Positions 22,778 through 31,106 of a stretch of 64,000 nt of DNA are shown piece by piece. The DNA is taken from positions 1,116,001 to 1,180,000 of the forward strand of contig NZ_JAHFVL010000001.1 in the NCBI RefSeq assembly GCF_018599185.1, written 5' to 3'. A program made the position numbers and the translations under genes. Under the pieces are notes generated by a model, which saw only the letters and a program-made list of their open reading frames with translations, ran no database searches and was not told the origin of the DNA. Numbering within the stretch: the first letter of the stretch is position 1; the number at the start of each line of letters is the position of its first letter. The stretch is from Rhodanobacter sp. LX-99. GTDB taxonomy: Bacteria; Pseudomonadota; Gammaproteobacteria; Xanthomonadales; Rhodanobacteraceae.

Positions 22778-24149
22778 CGGATGCGTCCCCCTTGTTCTTG
22801 TCCGCATGACCCGGATGGCCGCCGAGCGCCGCCACCACCTGCTCCATGCCGGCCGAACGCGAGCCCTTCACCAGGCAGGTGACGCCCGCGTGCAGTTGCG
22901 CCCGCAGCGCGGCAATCAGCGCGGCCTTGTCGTCGAAATGCTCGCCGCCCGCGCCGAAGGCCTCGACCGTGGCCACGCCGAGCGGACCGACTGCGAACAG
23001 CCGGTCGACGCCGTGCTCGCGCGCCCGCGCGCCGATGCCGGCATGCAGCGCGTGCGCATCCGCGCCCAGCTCGGCCATGTCGCCCAGCACCAGCCAGCGT
23101 TCGCCGCCGGCCAGCAGCAAGGTGTCGATCGCCGCCGCCATCGAGCTGGGGTTCGCGTTGTAGCTGTCGTCGATCAAAGTCCAGCCACCATCCATCGTCT
23201 CGCGGCGCAGCCGACCGGCCACGCCGGGCACCTGCTCCAGTCCGGTCACGATGGTTTCCAGCGGCACCTCAAGCGCGAGCGCCACCGCCGTCGCCGCCAG
23301 TGCATTGGCGATGTTGTGGCGTCCGGGCAACGGCAACGCCACTTCGGCGTCGCCGCGCGGCGTGCTCAACACGAAGCGCGAACCGTCCACGCGCTGCTCG
23401 ATGATGTCGGCGCCGACATCGGCCGGCTGATCGAGACCGAAACGCAATTGCCTGCGCGCGCCGGCCAGGCCGCCGAAAAAACTGGCGAACGCATCGTCGG
23501 CGTTGATGATCGCGATGCCGTCCGCCGGCAACGCCTGGTACAGCGCGCCCTTGGTCTCGGCCACGCCCTCGATGCTGCCCATGCGCGCAAGATGCGCCGG
23601 CGCGATGAGCGTGACGAGGCCGATATCTGGCCGTGCGATGGCAGCCAGGTAGGCGATGTCGCCCGGCTTGCCGGCGCCCATCTCGAACACCGCGTATTCG
23701 GTGTCCAGCGGCATCGAGAGCAGGCTCAGCGGCAGGCCCAGCTCGTTGTTGAAGTTGCCCGCGCTGACATGGGTACGACCGTGCCGCGACAGGATCGAGG
23801 CAACCAGCGTCTTCACCGTGGTCTTGCCGTTGGAACCGGTGATGCCGACCACGCGCACGTCGCGCTGGGCGCGCACCGCGCTGGCCAGGTCGCCCAGCGC
23901 CAGCTCCGTGTCGTTCACCAGCACCTGCGGCAGTTCGCTGTCGACCTTGCGCGTGACCAGCGCGGCGACCGCGCCGCGCGCGGCGGCCTCGTCCAGGTAG
24001 TCGTGGCCGTCCGCCCGCTCGCCCTTGATCGCCACGAACAGGTCGCCGGGCCGCAGCTTGCGCGTGTCGATCGCGACGCCGGTGATCTCGGCATCGCCGC
24101 CAAGCAGGCGGCCGTGGGTCCACACGGCGATGGCGCTCAGCGACATCAT
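22767..24149 (-). CDS. murF: UDP-MurNAc-tripeptide--D-Ala-D-Ala ligase MurF
   Basis: 460-residue Mur ligase finishing the cytoplasmic precursor, using the D-Ala-D-Ala from Ddl encoded in the same cluster. [14 protein letters not shown] is the P-loop, [20 protein letters not shown] the second conserved block, and [15 protein letters not shown] the third. ATG at 24149 overlaps the murE stop (ATGATG); the second Met at 24146 is an alternative. A Lys/Asp-rich tail ([14 protein letters not shown]) is unremarkable. Confidence 0.97.
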   Translation of the reverse strand: MMSLSAIAVWTHGRLLGGDAEITGVAIDTRKLRPGDLFVAIKGERADGHDYLDEAAARGAVAALVTRKVDSELPQVLVNDTELALGDLASAVRAQRDVRVVGITGSNGKTTVKTLVASILSRHGRTHVSAGNFNNELGLPLSLLSMPLDTEYAVFEMGAGKPGDIAYLAAIARPDIGLVTLIAPAHLARMGSIEGVAETKGALYQALPADGIAIINADDAFASFFGGLAGARRQLRFGLDQPADVGADIIEQRVDGSRFVLSTPRGDAEVALPLPGRHNIANALAATAVALALEVPLETIVTGLEQVPGVAGRLRRETMDGGWTLIDDSYNANPSSMAAAIDTLLLAGGERWLVLGDMAELGADAHALHAGIGARAREHGVDRLFAVGPLGVATVEAFGAGGEHFDDKAALIAALRAQLHAGVTCLVKGSRSAGMEQVVAALGGHPGHADKNKGDASDAA

Positions 24150-25654
24150 GCGCGCGGCTCCTGGCTGATCCGTTCCAGCACGGCATGCGCCACCGCCATG
24201 TCGTCGAAAGGATGCTTGCCGGTGGCGCCGTCCTGGTAGGTTTCGTGACCCTTGCCGGCGATCAGCACGGCGTCGCCGGCGTGCGCCAGCTGCAGCGCGT
24301 CGGCGATCGCCACCGCGCGGTCGCGTTCGACGGCCATCGCGCGCGCCGCGGCCATGCCGGCGACGATCTGCGCCACGATCGCGTCGCCGTCTTCGCCGCG
24401 CGGGTTGTCGTCGGTGACGATGGCCACATCGGCCAGCCGCGCCGCGATCTCGCCCATCAGCGGACGCTTGCCCGCATCGCGCTCGCCGCCGCAGCCGAAC
24501 ACGCAAATCAGCTTGCCGGCGCAATGCGCGCGCACCGCGGTCAGCGCCTGCTCCAGCGCGTCCGGCGTATGCGCGTAATCGACCACCACCAGCGGCTGGC
24601 CGCGCAGGCCGCCGAGCCGGCTCATCCGCCCGTTGACCGGCTGCAGTTGCTCGACCGCTTCGACGATGCGCGCGAACGGCTCGCCCAGCGCGCCGAGGCA
24701 ACCCACCACGGCGAGCAGGTTGGCCACGTTGAAGCGGCCGATCAGATGGCTGTGGATCGCCCGCGTGCCCCACGGCGTGCGCAGCTGGAACGCCAGCCCT
24801 TCGGCCGAGGTGACGATCGCGCTGGCGGCGACCTCCGCCTCGCTGTCGTCGGCCATGCTGAAACGCAGGCGCCGCACGCCGGCAGGCAGTTGCGCCGCCA
24901 GTTCGCGGCCGAACGCATCGTCGATGTTGATCACCGCGCCACGCAGGCCCGGCCAGGCGAACAGCTTCGCCTTCGCCGCGCCGTAGGCCTCCATGCTGCC
25001 GTGGTAGTCCAGGTGGTCGCGGGTGAGGTTGGTGAACGCGGCCACCTCGAAATCCACGGCACCCACGCGGCCCTGCTCCAGCGCGTGCGACGACACCTCC
25101 ATCGCCACGTGGTCGACCCTGGCGTCGCGGAATTCCGCCAGCAGCGCCTGCACGCTGATCGCATCCGGCGTGGTGCGCTCGCCTTCGCGCAACCGGCCGT
25201 GCACGCCGGCGCCGAGCGTGCCGATCGAGGCCGCGCGATGGCCGAGCAGGGTCAGCGCCTGCGCCAGCAACTGCACGCACGACGTCTTGCCGTTGGTGCC
25301 GGTGACGCCGACCATCCGCATCGACTCGCTGGGACGATTGTAAAAACGCGCGGCGATTTCGCTGACCTGGCCATGCAGGCCGTCGATCCACAGAACGGGA
25401 ACTTCCAGCGGCTCGACCTCGCCGGGCGCGGGCGCCTCGGCCAGCACCACCCTGGCGCCGCGCTGCACGGCGCCGGCGGCGAAGGTGACGCCGTGGGCCT
25501 GATTGCCGCGCAAGGCGAAGAACGCGTCGCCGCGCTGCACCCGGCGCGAATCGAGGGTCAGGCCGGACACCACGATGCGGCCAGTCGCCGGCGCGGCGGC
25601 GATCGGTGCATCGGCGATGCCCAGCAGCAACTGGTCGAGATGACCGGTGCTCAT
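24146..25654 (-). CDS. murE: UDP-MurNAc-L-Ala-D-Glu--meso-diaminopimelate ligase MurE
   Basis: 502-residue Mur ligase adding the third residue of the stem peptide. GVTGTNGKTSCVQL is the P-loop, MEVSSHALEQGRV the second block, VVVDYAHTPDALEQAL the third. VTDDNPRGED contains DNPR, the motif associated with meso-diaminopimelate rather than lysine specificity, as expected for a Gram-negative. ATGA overlaps join it to ftsI upstream and murF downstream. Confidence 0.97.
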   Translation of the reverse strand: MSTGHLDQLLLGIADAPIAAAPATGRIVVSGLTLDSRRVQRGDAFFALRGNQAHGVTFAAGAVQRGARVVLAEAPAPGEVEPLEVPVLWIDGLHGQVSEIAARFYNRPSESMRMVGVTGTNGKTSCVQLLAQALTLLGHRAASIGTLGAGVHGRLREGERTTPDAISVQALLAEFRDARVDHVAMEVSSHALEQGRVGAVDFEVAAFTNLTRDHLDYHGSMEAYGAAKAKLFAWPGLRGAVINIDDAFGRELAAQLPAGVRRLRFSMADDSEAEVAASAIVTSAEGLAFQLRTPWGTRAIHSHLIGRFNVANLLAVVGCLGALGEPFARIVEAVEQLQPVNGRMSRLGGLRGQPLVVVDYAHTPDALEQALTAVRAHCAGKLICVFGCGGERDAGKRPLMGEIAARLADVAIVTDDNPRGEDGDAIVAQIVAGMAAARAMAVERDRAVAIADALQLAHAGDAVLIAGKGHETYQDGATGKHPFDDMAVAHAVLERISQEPRA

Positions 25655-27465
25655 GGCGTGTCCTCGTCGACCGGGGCATCGTCGAGCGGCGCATCGACCG
25701 GCGGCTTGCTGCCGACCAGCCCATCCGGACTCTGCAGCGGACCACCGACATACCAGCGGCCGATGTTGTCCGGCGGCACGTCGAGCAGGCGCAGCGCGCC
25801 TTCCATCACCTTGGCGAACACCGGTCCGGAGACCGTGCCGCCGTAATAGCTGCCCTTCTGCGGATTGTCGATGACGACCACGCCGACCAGGCGCGGATTC
25901 GACGCCGGCACGACGCCGGCGAATGCGGAGGTATAGCTGTTCTTGTCGTAGCCGCCGACGCTCGCCTTGTGCGCCGTGCCGGTCTTGCCGGCCACGCTAT
26001 AGTTGGCGATGCGCGCCGGCGTGCCCGTGCTGCCCGGACCGGTCACCGTCTCCATCATCTGCACCAGCTCGTGCGCGATCTGCGGCGAGATGATCTGTTT
26101 TGCGGCGTTGTCGTTGCCCTTGATGAAGGTGGGGCTGTGCATCACGCCGCCGTCGGCGATGGTGGCGTAGGCATTGGCCAGCTGCAGCACGGTCACGTTG
26201 AGCCCGTAGCCGTAACCCAGGATGGCCTTTTCCAGCGGCCGCCAGTCGCGCCCGATCCGCAGGTAACCGGAGGCCTCGCCGGGGAAGCCGCTTTCGGTGC
26301 TGTTGCCGAAACCGAACGCGCGATAGGTGTCGTACATCAGGCCGGTATCGAGCGTCATCGCGATGCGCGCGGCGCCCACGTTGCTCGACTTGGTGATCAC
26401 GCCGGTCGGCGTCAGCACCCCGTAATTGTGGGTGTCGTGGATGTCGTGGCCCTGGAAATACCAGTGTCCGCCGGTGGTGTCGATGAGCGGGCTGGTCGGG
26501 GTGTACTTGCCGCTGGACAGCGCCGCCGCCATCAGGATCGGTTTCACGGTGGAGCCCGGCTCGAGCACGTCGGTCATCGCCCGGTTGCGCCGCTGGCCCG
26601 GCCTGCTGCCGCTGAGCGCGTTCGGGTTGTAGGTCGGCAGGTTGGCCATCGCCAGCACTTCGCCGGTCTTCGCGTCCAGCACCACGATCGAGCCGGAGTC
26701 GGCCTGGGATTTCTCCAGCGTGTTCTTCAGCTCGCTGTAGGCGAGGAACTGGATGCGCCGGTCGATGCTGAGCGTGAGGTTCTGCCCCGGCTTCGGCGCG
26801 CGCACCTGCTCGATGTCTTCCACCACGTGGCCCATGCGGTCGCGGATGACACGCTTGGCGCCAGGCTTGCCGGCCAGCCAGTCGTCGTAGGCCAGTTCCA
26901 GGCCTTCCTGGCCGCGGTCGTCGATGTTGGTGAAGCCGAGCACGTGCGCGGTCACTTCGCCGGACGGGTAGTAGCGCTTGAACTCGCGCTGGCCGTTGAT
27001 GCCGGGAATGCCCAGGTCCAGCACCGCCTGCGCCGCGGCCGGCGCCATCTGCCGGCGCAGGTACACGAACTCGCGGTCGGAACGCTGCGCCAGCTGCGCT
27101 TTCAGGCCGTCCGCATCCACGCCCAGCGCCTGCGCCAGTGCGGGGATGCGCTCGTCGTTGTCGAGCACTTCGGACGGGTTCGCCCAGATCGACATCATCG
27201 GGGTCGACACCGCCAGCGGCTCGCCGTTGCGGTCGAAGATGGTGCCGCGCGACACCGGGATCGGCATCTCGCGCAGGAAGCGCGCATCGCCCTGGCGCTG
27301 GTAGAACTGCTTGCGCACCACCTGCAGGTCGAACGCGCGCGCGACCAGGCCGATCGAGGCCAGTCCGAGCAGGCCGACCACCACCACCATGCGCCGGCGC
27401 GCGCTGGGGCCGGCGCTGCGGCGCCGGCCGGACTGAGGGGGAATGCTGTGGCTGCGCCAGCTCAT
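25651..27465 (-). CDS. ftsI: septal transpeptidase FtsI (PBP3)
   Basis: 604-residue class B penicillin-binding protein specific for septal cross-linking. Short basic cytoplasmic tail, one membrane helix (about residues 28-50), a pedestal domain, then the transpeptidase domain with LEPGSTVKP (active-site Ser, SxxK), KSSN (SxN) and VAGKTGTAHK (KTG). ATG at 27465 overlaps the ftsL stop by 4 bp. The C-terminus carries a Pro/Asp-rich tail of about 25 residues beyond the enzyme core. Confidence 0.97.
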   Translation of the reverse strand: MSWRSHSIPPQSGRRRSAGPSARRRMVVVVGLLGLASIGLVARAFDLQVVRKQFYQRQGDARFLREMPIPVSRGTIFDRNGEPLAVSTPMMSIWANPSEVLDNDERIPALAQALGVDADGLKAQLAQRSDREFVYLRRQMAPAAAQAVLDLGIPGINGQREFKRYYPSGEVTAHVLGFTNIDDRGQEGLELAYDDWLAGKPGAKRVIRDRMGHVVEDIEQVRAPKPGQNLTLSIDRRIQFLAYSELKNTLEKSQADSGSIVVLDAKTGEVLAMANLPTYNPNALSGSRPGQRRNRAMTDVLEPGSTVKPILMAAALSSGKYTPTSPLIDTTGGHWYFQGHDIHDTHNYGVLTPTGVITKSSNVGAARIAMTLDTGLMYDTYRAFGFGNSTESGFPGEASGYLRIGRDWRPLEKAILGYGYGLNVTVLQLANAYATIADGGVMHSPTFIKGNDNAAKQIISPQIAHELVQMMETVTGPGSTGTPARIANYSVAGKTGTAHKASVGGYDKNSYTSAFAGVVPASNPRLVGVVVIDNPQKGSYYGGTVSGPVFAKVMEGALRLLDVPPDNIGRWYVGGPLQSPDGLVGSKPPVDAPLDDAPVDEDTP

Positions 27466-27731
27466 CGCAGCAACCGGATGTCTTGCGGGCGCGGATCGAC
27501 CATGCCCAGCTTCTGCCGGGCCTCGTCGTCGATGCGCCGCGGTTCGGCGTAGGTGGCCTGCTCCAGTTCGAGCTTGCCGTATTCGATGTTCAGCTCGTCG
27601 CGCTGGTTCTGCAGCGCAGTCAGGTTGACGAACAGCACGCGGCTCTCGTGGCGCGTCCACACCACGCCGAGCGCACTGGCCAGCACGGCGACCAGCAGGG
27701 TCAGCAGGCACAGGGCGCCGATCGCCTTCAT
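27462..27731 (-). CDS. ftsL: cell division protein FtsL
   Basis: 89-residue bitopic protein of the FtsQLB complex that signals FtsWI activation. One membrane helix (about residues 3-24) followed by a leucine-zipper-like periplasmic coiled coil ([30 protein letters not shown]). The C-terminal [19 protein letters not shown] is a typical end. It overlaps rsmH and ftsI by 4 bp each, so translation is likely coupled. Confidence 0.93.
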   Translation of the reverse strand: MKAIGALCLLTLLVAVLASALGVVWTRHESRVLFVNLTALQNQRDELNIEYGKLELEQATYAEPRRIDDEARQKLGMVDPRPQDIRLLR

Positions 27732-28660
27732 GACAACTTCTCCGCCACGCGCAGCACGGCCGAGCGTGCACGCGGGTTCACCGCCAGCTCGGCGTCGGAC
27801 GGGAACTGCGCCTTGCCGACTGCCGCCAGCCGCGCCGGCGCGGCCTGCACCGGCGGCCCGCGGCGGCTGTTCTGCACGCGACCGGAGTGATCGCGGATGA
27901 ACAATTTCACCGCGCGGTCCTCCAGCGAATGGAAACTGATCACCGCCAGCCGGCCGCCGGGCCTGAGCCGTTCCAGCGCCGCATCCAAGCCCTGCTGCAG
28001 GGCGTCCAGCTCGCCGTTCACGCGGATGCGCAGCGCCTGGAAGCTGCGCGTGGCCGGATGCTTGCCCGGCTCGCGCCGGCCCGCCACGCGCTCGATCAAC
28101 GCGGCCAGCTGGCCGGTGCGGGTGAACGGGGTGGCGTCGCGGTCGGCCACGATGGCGCGGGCGATGCGCCGGCTGTGGCGCTCCTCGCCGTAGTGCCACA
28201 GCACGTCGGCGATCTCGCGCTCGCTGGCCTGCGCCAGGAAATCCGCGGCGCTTTCGCCCTGGGTGGTGTCCATGCGCATGTCCAGCGGCGCATCGGCCAT
28301 GAAGCTGAAGCCGCGTGCGGCCTCGTCCAGCTGCGGCGAGGACACGCCCAGGTCGAGCAGCACGCCGTCGAGGCCGGCGGCGGTCTCGTCCCACTCGGCC
28401 AGGCTGGAGAAATTCGCATGCCGGATCGCCACGCGCGGATCGCCGGCGAACTCCGCCTGCGCCGCGGCGATCGCGGTGGGGTCGCGGTCCATCAGCAGCA
28501 GGCGGCCGTCGGGACCCAGGCGCGACAGAACCGCGCGGGCGTGACCGCCGCGACCGAAGGTCCCATCGAGATAGCGCCCGCCAGCCTGCACGGCGAGTCC
28601 CTCCACTGCTTCACCCAGCATCACCGGGATGTGCCGCAACTGCTTGGAGCCTGAATTCAT
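27728..28660 (-). CDS. rsmH: 16S rRNA (C1402) N4-methyltransferase RsmH (MraW)
   Basis: 310-residue SAM-dependent enzyme modifying the ribosomal P-site base C1402 (with RsmI, encoded at 30192-31031, adding the 2'-O-methyl). Motifs: [29 protein letters not shown] (SAM loop), [22 protein letters not shown] and [15 protein letters not shown]. The ATG at 28660 ([12 protein letters not shown]) fits the family; the frame stays open to 28897 through the inverted-repeat element, giving 79 extra residues with no recognisable domain. Codons 1-5 lie within the element's outer arm. No strong Shine-Dalgarno sequence precedes the ATG. Confidence 0.95.
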   Translation of the reverse strand: MNSGSKQLRHIPVMLGEAVEGLAVQAGGRYLDGTFGRGGHARAVLSRLGPDGRLLLMDRDPTAIAAAQAEFAGDPRVAIRHANFSSLAEWDETAAGLDGVLLDLGVSSPQLDEAARGFSFMADAPLDMRMDTTQGESAADFLAQASEREIADVLWHYGEERHSRRIARAIVADRDATPFTRTGQLAALIERVAGRREPGKHPATRSFQALRIRVNGELDALQQGLDAALERLRPGGRLAVISFHSLEDRAVKLFIRDHSGRVQNSRRGPPVQAAPARLAAVGKAQFPSDAELAVNPRARSAVLRVAEKLS

Positions 28661-28911
28661 GTGCCGGATAGTCCGCGTTGTCCCGCTGTGGCTGTCAGGT
28701 GGTAGTGCGTGGCGCCGGCCAAGGGATTTCCTTGGCCAAGCCGCGCGCTGCCGCATGGCGGCCACAGCGGGACAACCCAAAGGGCCGGGTCTGCTTGCCC
28801 ACAAGGCGGCGTCATCATTCGGTCGTGTATCGACATACACTCCCTCACTCTTCCTTGCCTTGCGAGCAAGCAGCTCCCGGCGCGGACCATCCGGCACATG
28901 AATTCAGGCTC
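28646..28911. repeat. 266-bp nested inverted-repeat element between mraZ and rsmH
   Basis: Outer arms 28646-28676 and 28881-28911 are 31-base inverted copies with one mismatch. Immediately inside, 28677-28692 pairs with 28761-28776 (16 bp, perfect). Inside that branch 28717-28724/28730-28737 form an 8-bp stem (GGCCAAGG/CCTTGGCC). The other branch carries 28825-28830/28835-28840 (GTGTAT-CGAC-ATACAC). The whole folds as a closing stem with two branches, like a structured RNA or a MITE with long terminal repeats. The left arm contains the rsmH start codon and first five codons. No transposase-like coding was recognised. Confidence 0.85.
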
Positions 28912-28970
28912 TTGGCCATGCCGCACTCCCGCTCCCGTCCCGCCAAATTCGACTGCCTTGCCGTTGCCGG

Positions 28971-29417
28971 CTAAAGGCGAAGATCCGCCATTTGTTCCGT
29001 GATTTCGTCCTCGCCAATGACCTGGCGGATCTTGGCCAGATGGGCCTGTTCGCTCCACAGCTCGAACTTGTTGCCCATGCCCAGCAACACCGCTTTCTTC
29101 TCGATGCCCGCCGCGGCGCGCTGGCTTGCCGGCAGCAGAACCCGCGCCGCGCCGTCAGGCTCGACCACGGCAGCGGCGCCCACCAGCTTCATCTGCATGT
29201 CGCGATGGGCGGCCTTGACCTTGGACAAGGCATTCACCTGGTCGCGTACCTGTTCCCACTCGCCATGCGGAAACAGCCACAGGCAACCCGGCTCGAACGG
29301 GTTGTAGGTGATCACCAGACGATTGGCGCATTCGCCCGCCACCTGCTCCCGATATGCCGTCGGAATGGTCAGGCGACCCTTGTCGTCGATGGTGATGGCG
29401 GTTTCGCCCTGAAACAC
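28971..29417 (-). CDS. mraZ: transcriptional regulator MraZ
   Basis: 148-residue AbrB-fold protein that forms a ring and represses its own (dcw) promoter by binding tandem GTGGG-type repeats. It starts GTG at 29417 (FQGETAITIDDKGRLTIP), and carries the two MraZ swapped-hairpin repeats (about 5-52 and 77-130; KLVGAAAVVEPDGAARVLLP is the second). First gene of the dcw cluster, but separated from rsmH by 310 bp instead of the usual few bases. Four operator boxes lie directly upstream. Confidence 0.96.
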   Translation of the reverse strand: MFQGETAITIDDKGRLTIPTAYREQVAGECANRLVITYNPFEPGCLWLFPHGEWEQVRDQVNALSKVKAAHRDMQMKLVGAAAVVEPDGAARVLLPASQRAAAGIEKKAVLLGMGNKFELWSEQAHLAKIRQVIGEDEITEQMADLRL

Positions 29418-29428
29418 GATCAGCAGAC

Positions 29429-29490
29429 TCCACTAAAACCCACGATTTCACACTGGAGCCCACGATAATCTCGCCCCATGAGACTGTCAA
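29429..29490 (-). promoter_or_regulatory. mraZ/dcw promoter with four MraZ boxes
   Basis: Minus strand: TTGACA (29490-29485), 17 bp, TATCGT (29467-29462). Four boxes at exact 10-bp steps follow: GTGGG (29463-29459), GTGTG (29453-29449), GTGGG (29443-29439), GTGGA (29433-29429). The first overlaps the -10 and the rest fill the about 38-base leader up to the GTG start, as expected for MraZ autorepression. Confidence 0.85.
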
Positions 29491-29693
29491 GGGAATTTCG
29501 CTTGTGAATCAAGGAGTAAAGGCAGAATGCTGACCGTACATGCAGCATATTCTCAGGAACGCCGGCAAGGTGTTTGAAAGCAGGGAATTTTTTATCAATT
29601 CAAATGCACAGGTTTGAGCCAAAACCGGGTGAAATCCGGCCGAACCGACGCCGTGATACCGCTCGGGGATGAATCGCCGTTCACACAGATACG

Positions 29694-29732
29694 CTCATCA
29701 CCACCGCGACGACGGATCGCGGTGGTGATGAG
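29694..29732 (-). terminator. hairpin immediately 3' of the RNase P RNA gene
   Basis: Perfect 16-bp inverted repeat (29694-29709 and 29717-29732) with a 7-base loop, ending 9 bp before the inferred 3' end of rnpB. No T-run follows on the minus strand, so it may be a processing/stability hairpin or a Rho-aided terminator. Confidence 0.6.
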
Positions 29733-29740
29733 GGCATGAA

Positions 29741-30105
<365 letters not shown>

Positions 30106-30123
30106 ATGGCCAGTGTACCGGCT

Positions 30124-30206
30124 GGGAATAGAGAATGGGGAATAGGAGAGGTACGGCGCGCGCGCTTTGACCATTCCCTATTTCCCATTCTCTATTCCCT
30201 CTCCTG
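30124..30206. repeat. inverted repeat between rsmI and rnpB
   Basis: Left arm from about 30124 (GGGAATAGAGAATGGGGAAT) and right arm ending about 30206 are inverted near-copies of about 25-30 bp with an alternating-GC centre (GGCGCGCGCGC). The right arm supplies the last codons and TAG stop of rsmI; the left arm replaces the region where the rnpB -35 would lie. Same word family as the 5541-5610 repeat. Confidence 0.75.
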
Positions 30207-31031
30207 GTACAGGAGCTTGCGCGGCGCGCCGCTGATCGCGGCAGCCAGCTTCGCCGCCTTCGCCGGCGGCAGTTCCTCGCGCAGGATCGCGAACACGCGC
30301 TGGCCTTCGGCCAGTTTCGCATCGGCCTCCTCGCCACGTCCGGCGACCAGGATCACGCATTCGCCGCGCTGCTGGTCGGGATCGCCCGCCACGCGTGCGG
30401 CCAGTTCCACCAGCGGCTCGCCGATCACCGTCTCGAACAGCTTGGTCAGCTCGCGCGCCAGCACTGCCTCGCGCCCGGTGCCGAACACGTCGCGCATGTC
30501 GGCCAGGCTTTCGGCGACCCGATGCGACGACTCATAGAAGATGAGCGTGCGCGCGTCGCCCGCCAGCTCCTGCAGCCGGCTGCGCCGTGCGGCCGCTTTC
30601 GGCGGCAGGAAGCCTTCGAACACGAAACGGTCGCTGGGCAGGCCAGCCACCGACAGCGCCGCGATCGCCGCGCAGGCGCCCGGCACCGGAACGCAACGGA
30701 TGCCCGCGGCGCGCGCGGCGCGCACCAGCCGGAAACCCGGATCGCTGATCAGCGGCGTGCCCGCATCGGAGATCAGCGCCACCGCATCGCCGCCCTGCAT
30801 CCGGCGCACGATGGCGTCCACCGCATCGCGCTCGTTGTGCTCGTGCAACGCGATCAACGGCGTGTCGATGTTGTGATGCACCAGCAGCGGCCGGCTGTGC
30901 CGGGTATCTTCCGCAGCGATCACCGCCACCGCACGCAAGGTTTCGATCGCGCGGGCGGACAGGTCATCGCGATGGCCGATGGGGGTAGCCACCACCCACA
31001 AGCAACCTGGCTGAACTGCTGACATCGTCAT
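30192..31031 (-). CDS. rsmI: 16S rRNA (C1402) 2'-O-methyltransferase RsmI
   Basis: 279-residue tetrapyrrole-methylase-fold enzyme acting on the same ribosomal base as RsmH. Motifs: GCLWVVATPIGHRDDLSARA, IAAEDTRHSRPLL, ALISDAGTPLISDPGFRLV, VPGACAAIAALSVAGLPSDRF and FYESSHRVAESL. The first Met (31031) and the third residue Met (31025) are both possible starts. Its last three residues (ERE) and TAG stop come from the 30124-30206 repeat. Divergent from lpoA, as in E. coli (rsmI-lpoA-yraN). Confidence 0.96.
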   Translation of the reverse strand: MTMSAVQPGCLWVVATPIGHRDDLSARAIETLRAVAVIAAEDTRHSRPLLVHHNIDTPLIALHEHNERDAVDAIVRRMQGGDAVALISDAGTPLISDPGFRLVRAARAAGIRCVPVPGACAAIAALSVAGLPSDRFVFEGFLPPKAAARRSRLQELAGDARTLIFYESSHRVAESLADMRDVFGTGREAVLARELTKLFETVIGEPLVELAARVAGDPDQQRGECVILVAGRGEEADAKLAEGQRVFAILREELPPAKAAKLAAAISGAPRKLLYQERE

Positions 31032-31106
31032 ACTCCTGCGCCGTGAGCCGGCAATCCGATCGGCTATGATCGCGCATTGACGACCATGACGAACAAGGGA
31101 TTTCCC

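Noticed and set aside
27728-28897. N-terminally extended rsmH starting at GTG 28897
   Set aside because: The extra 79 residues are translated repeat sequence without family similarity; the ATG at 28660 gives a normal RsmH.
28646-28911. Retron-type ncRNA in the mraZ-rsmH spacer
   Set aside because: The inverted outer arms recall retron a1/a2 repeats, but there is no reverse transcriptase gene nearby and no branching-G context could be identified.
28657-29058. 133-codon minus-strand frame covering the mraZ-rsmH spacer
   Set aside because: Overlaps the end of mraZ and the start of rsmH and reads through inverted-repeat DNA; no recognised domain. Kept as repeat DNA, not as a gene.
31077-31106. 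TTG start of lpoA at 31077, six bases after TATGAT (leaderless like dusB)
   Set aside because: A TTG start without leader is unlikely, while ATG at 31107 has AAGGGA and a proper lipoprotein signal; 31077 is better read as the transcript start.
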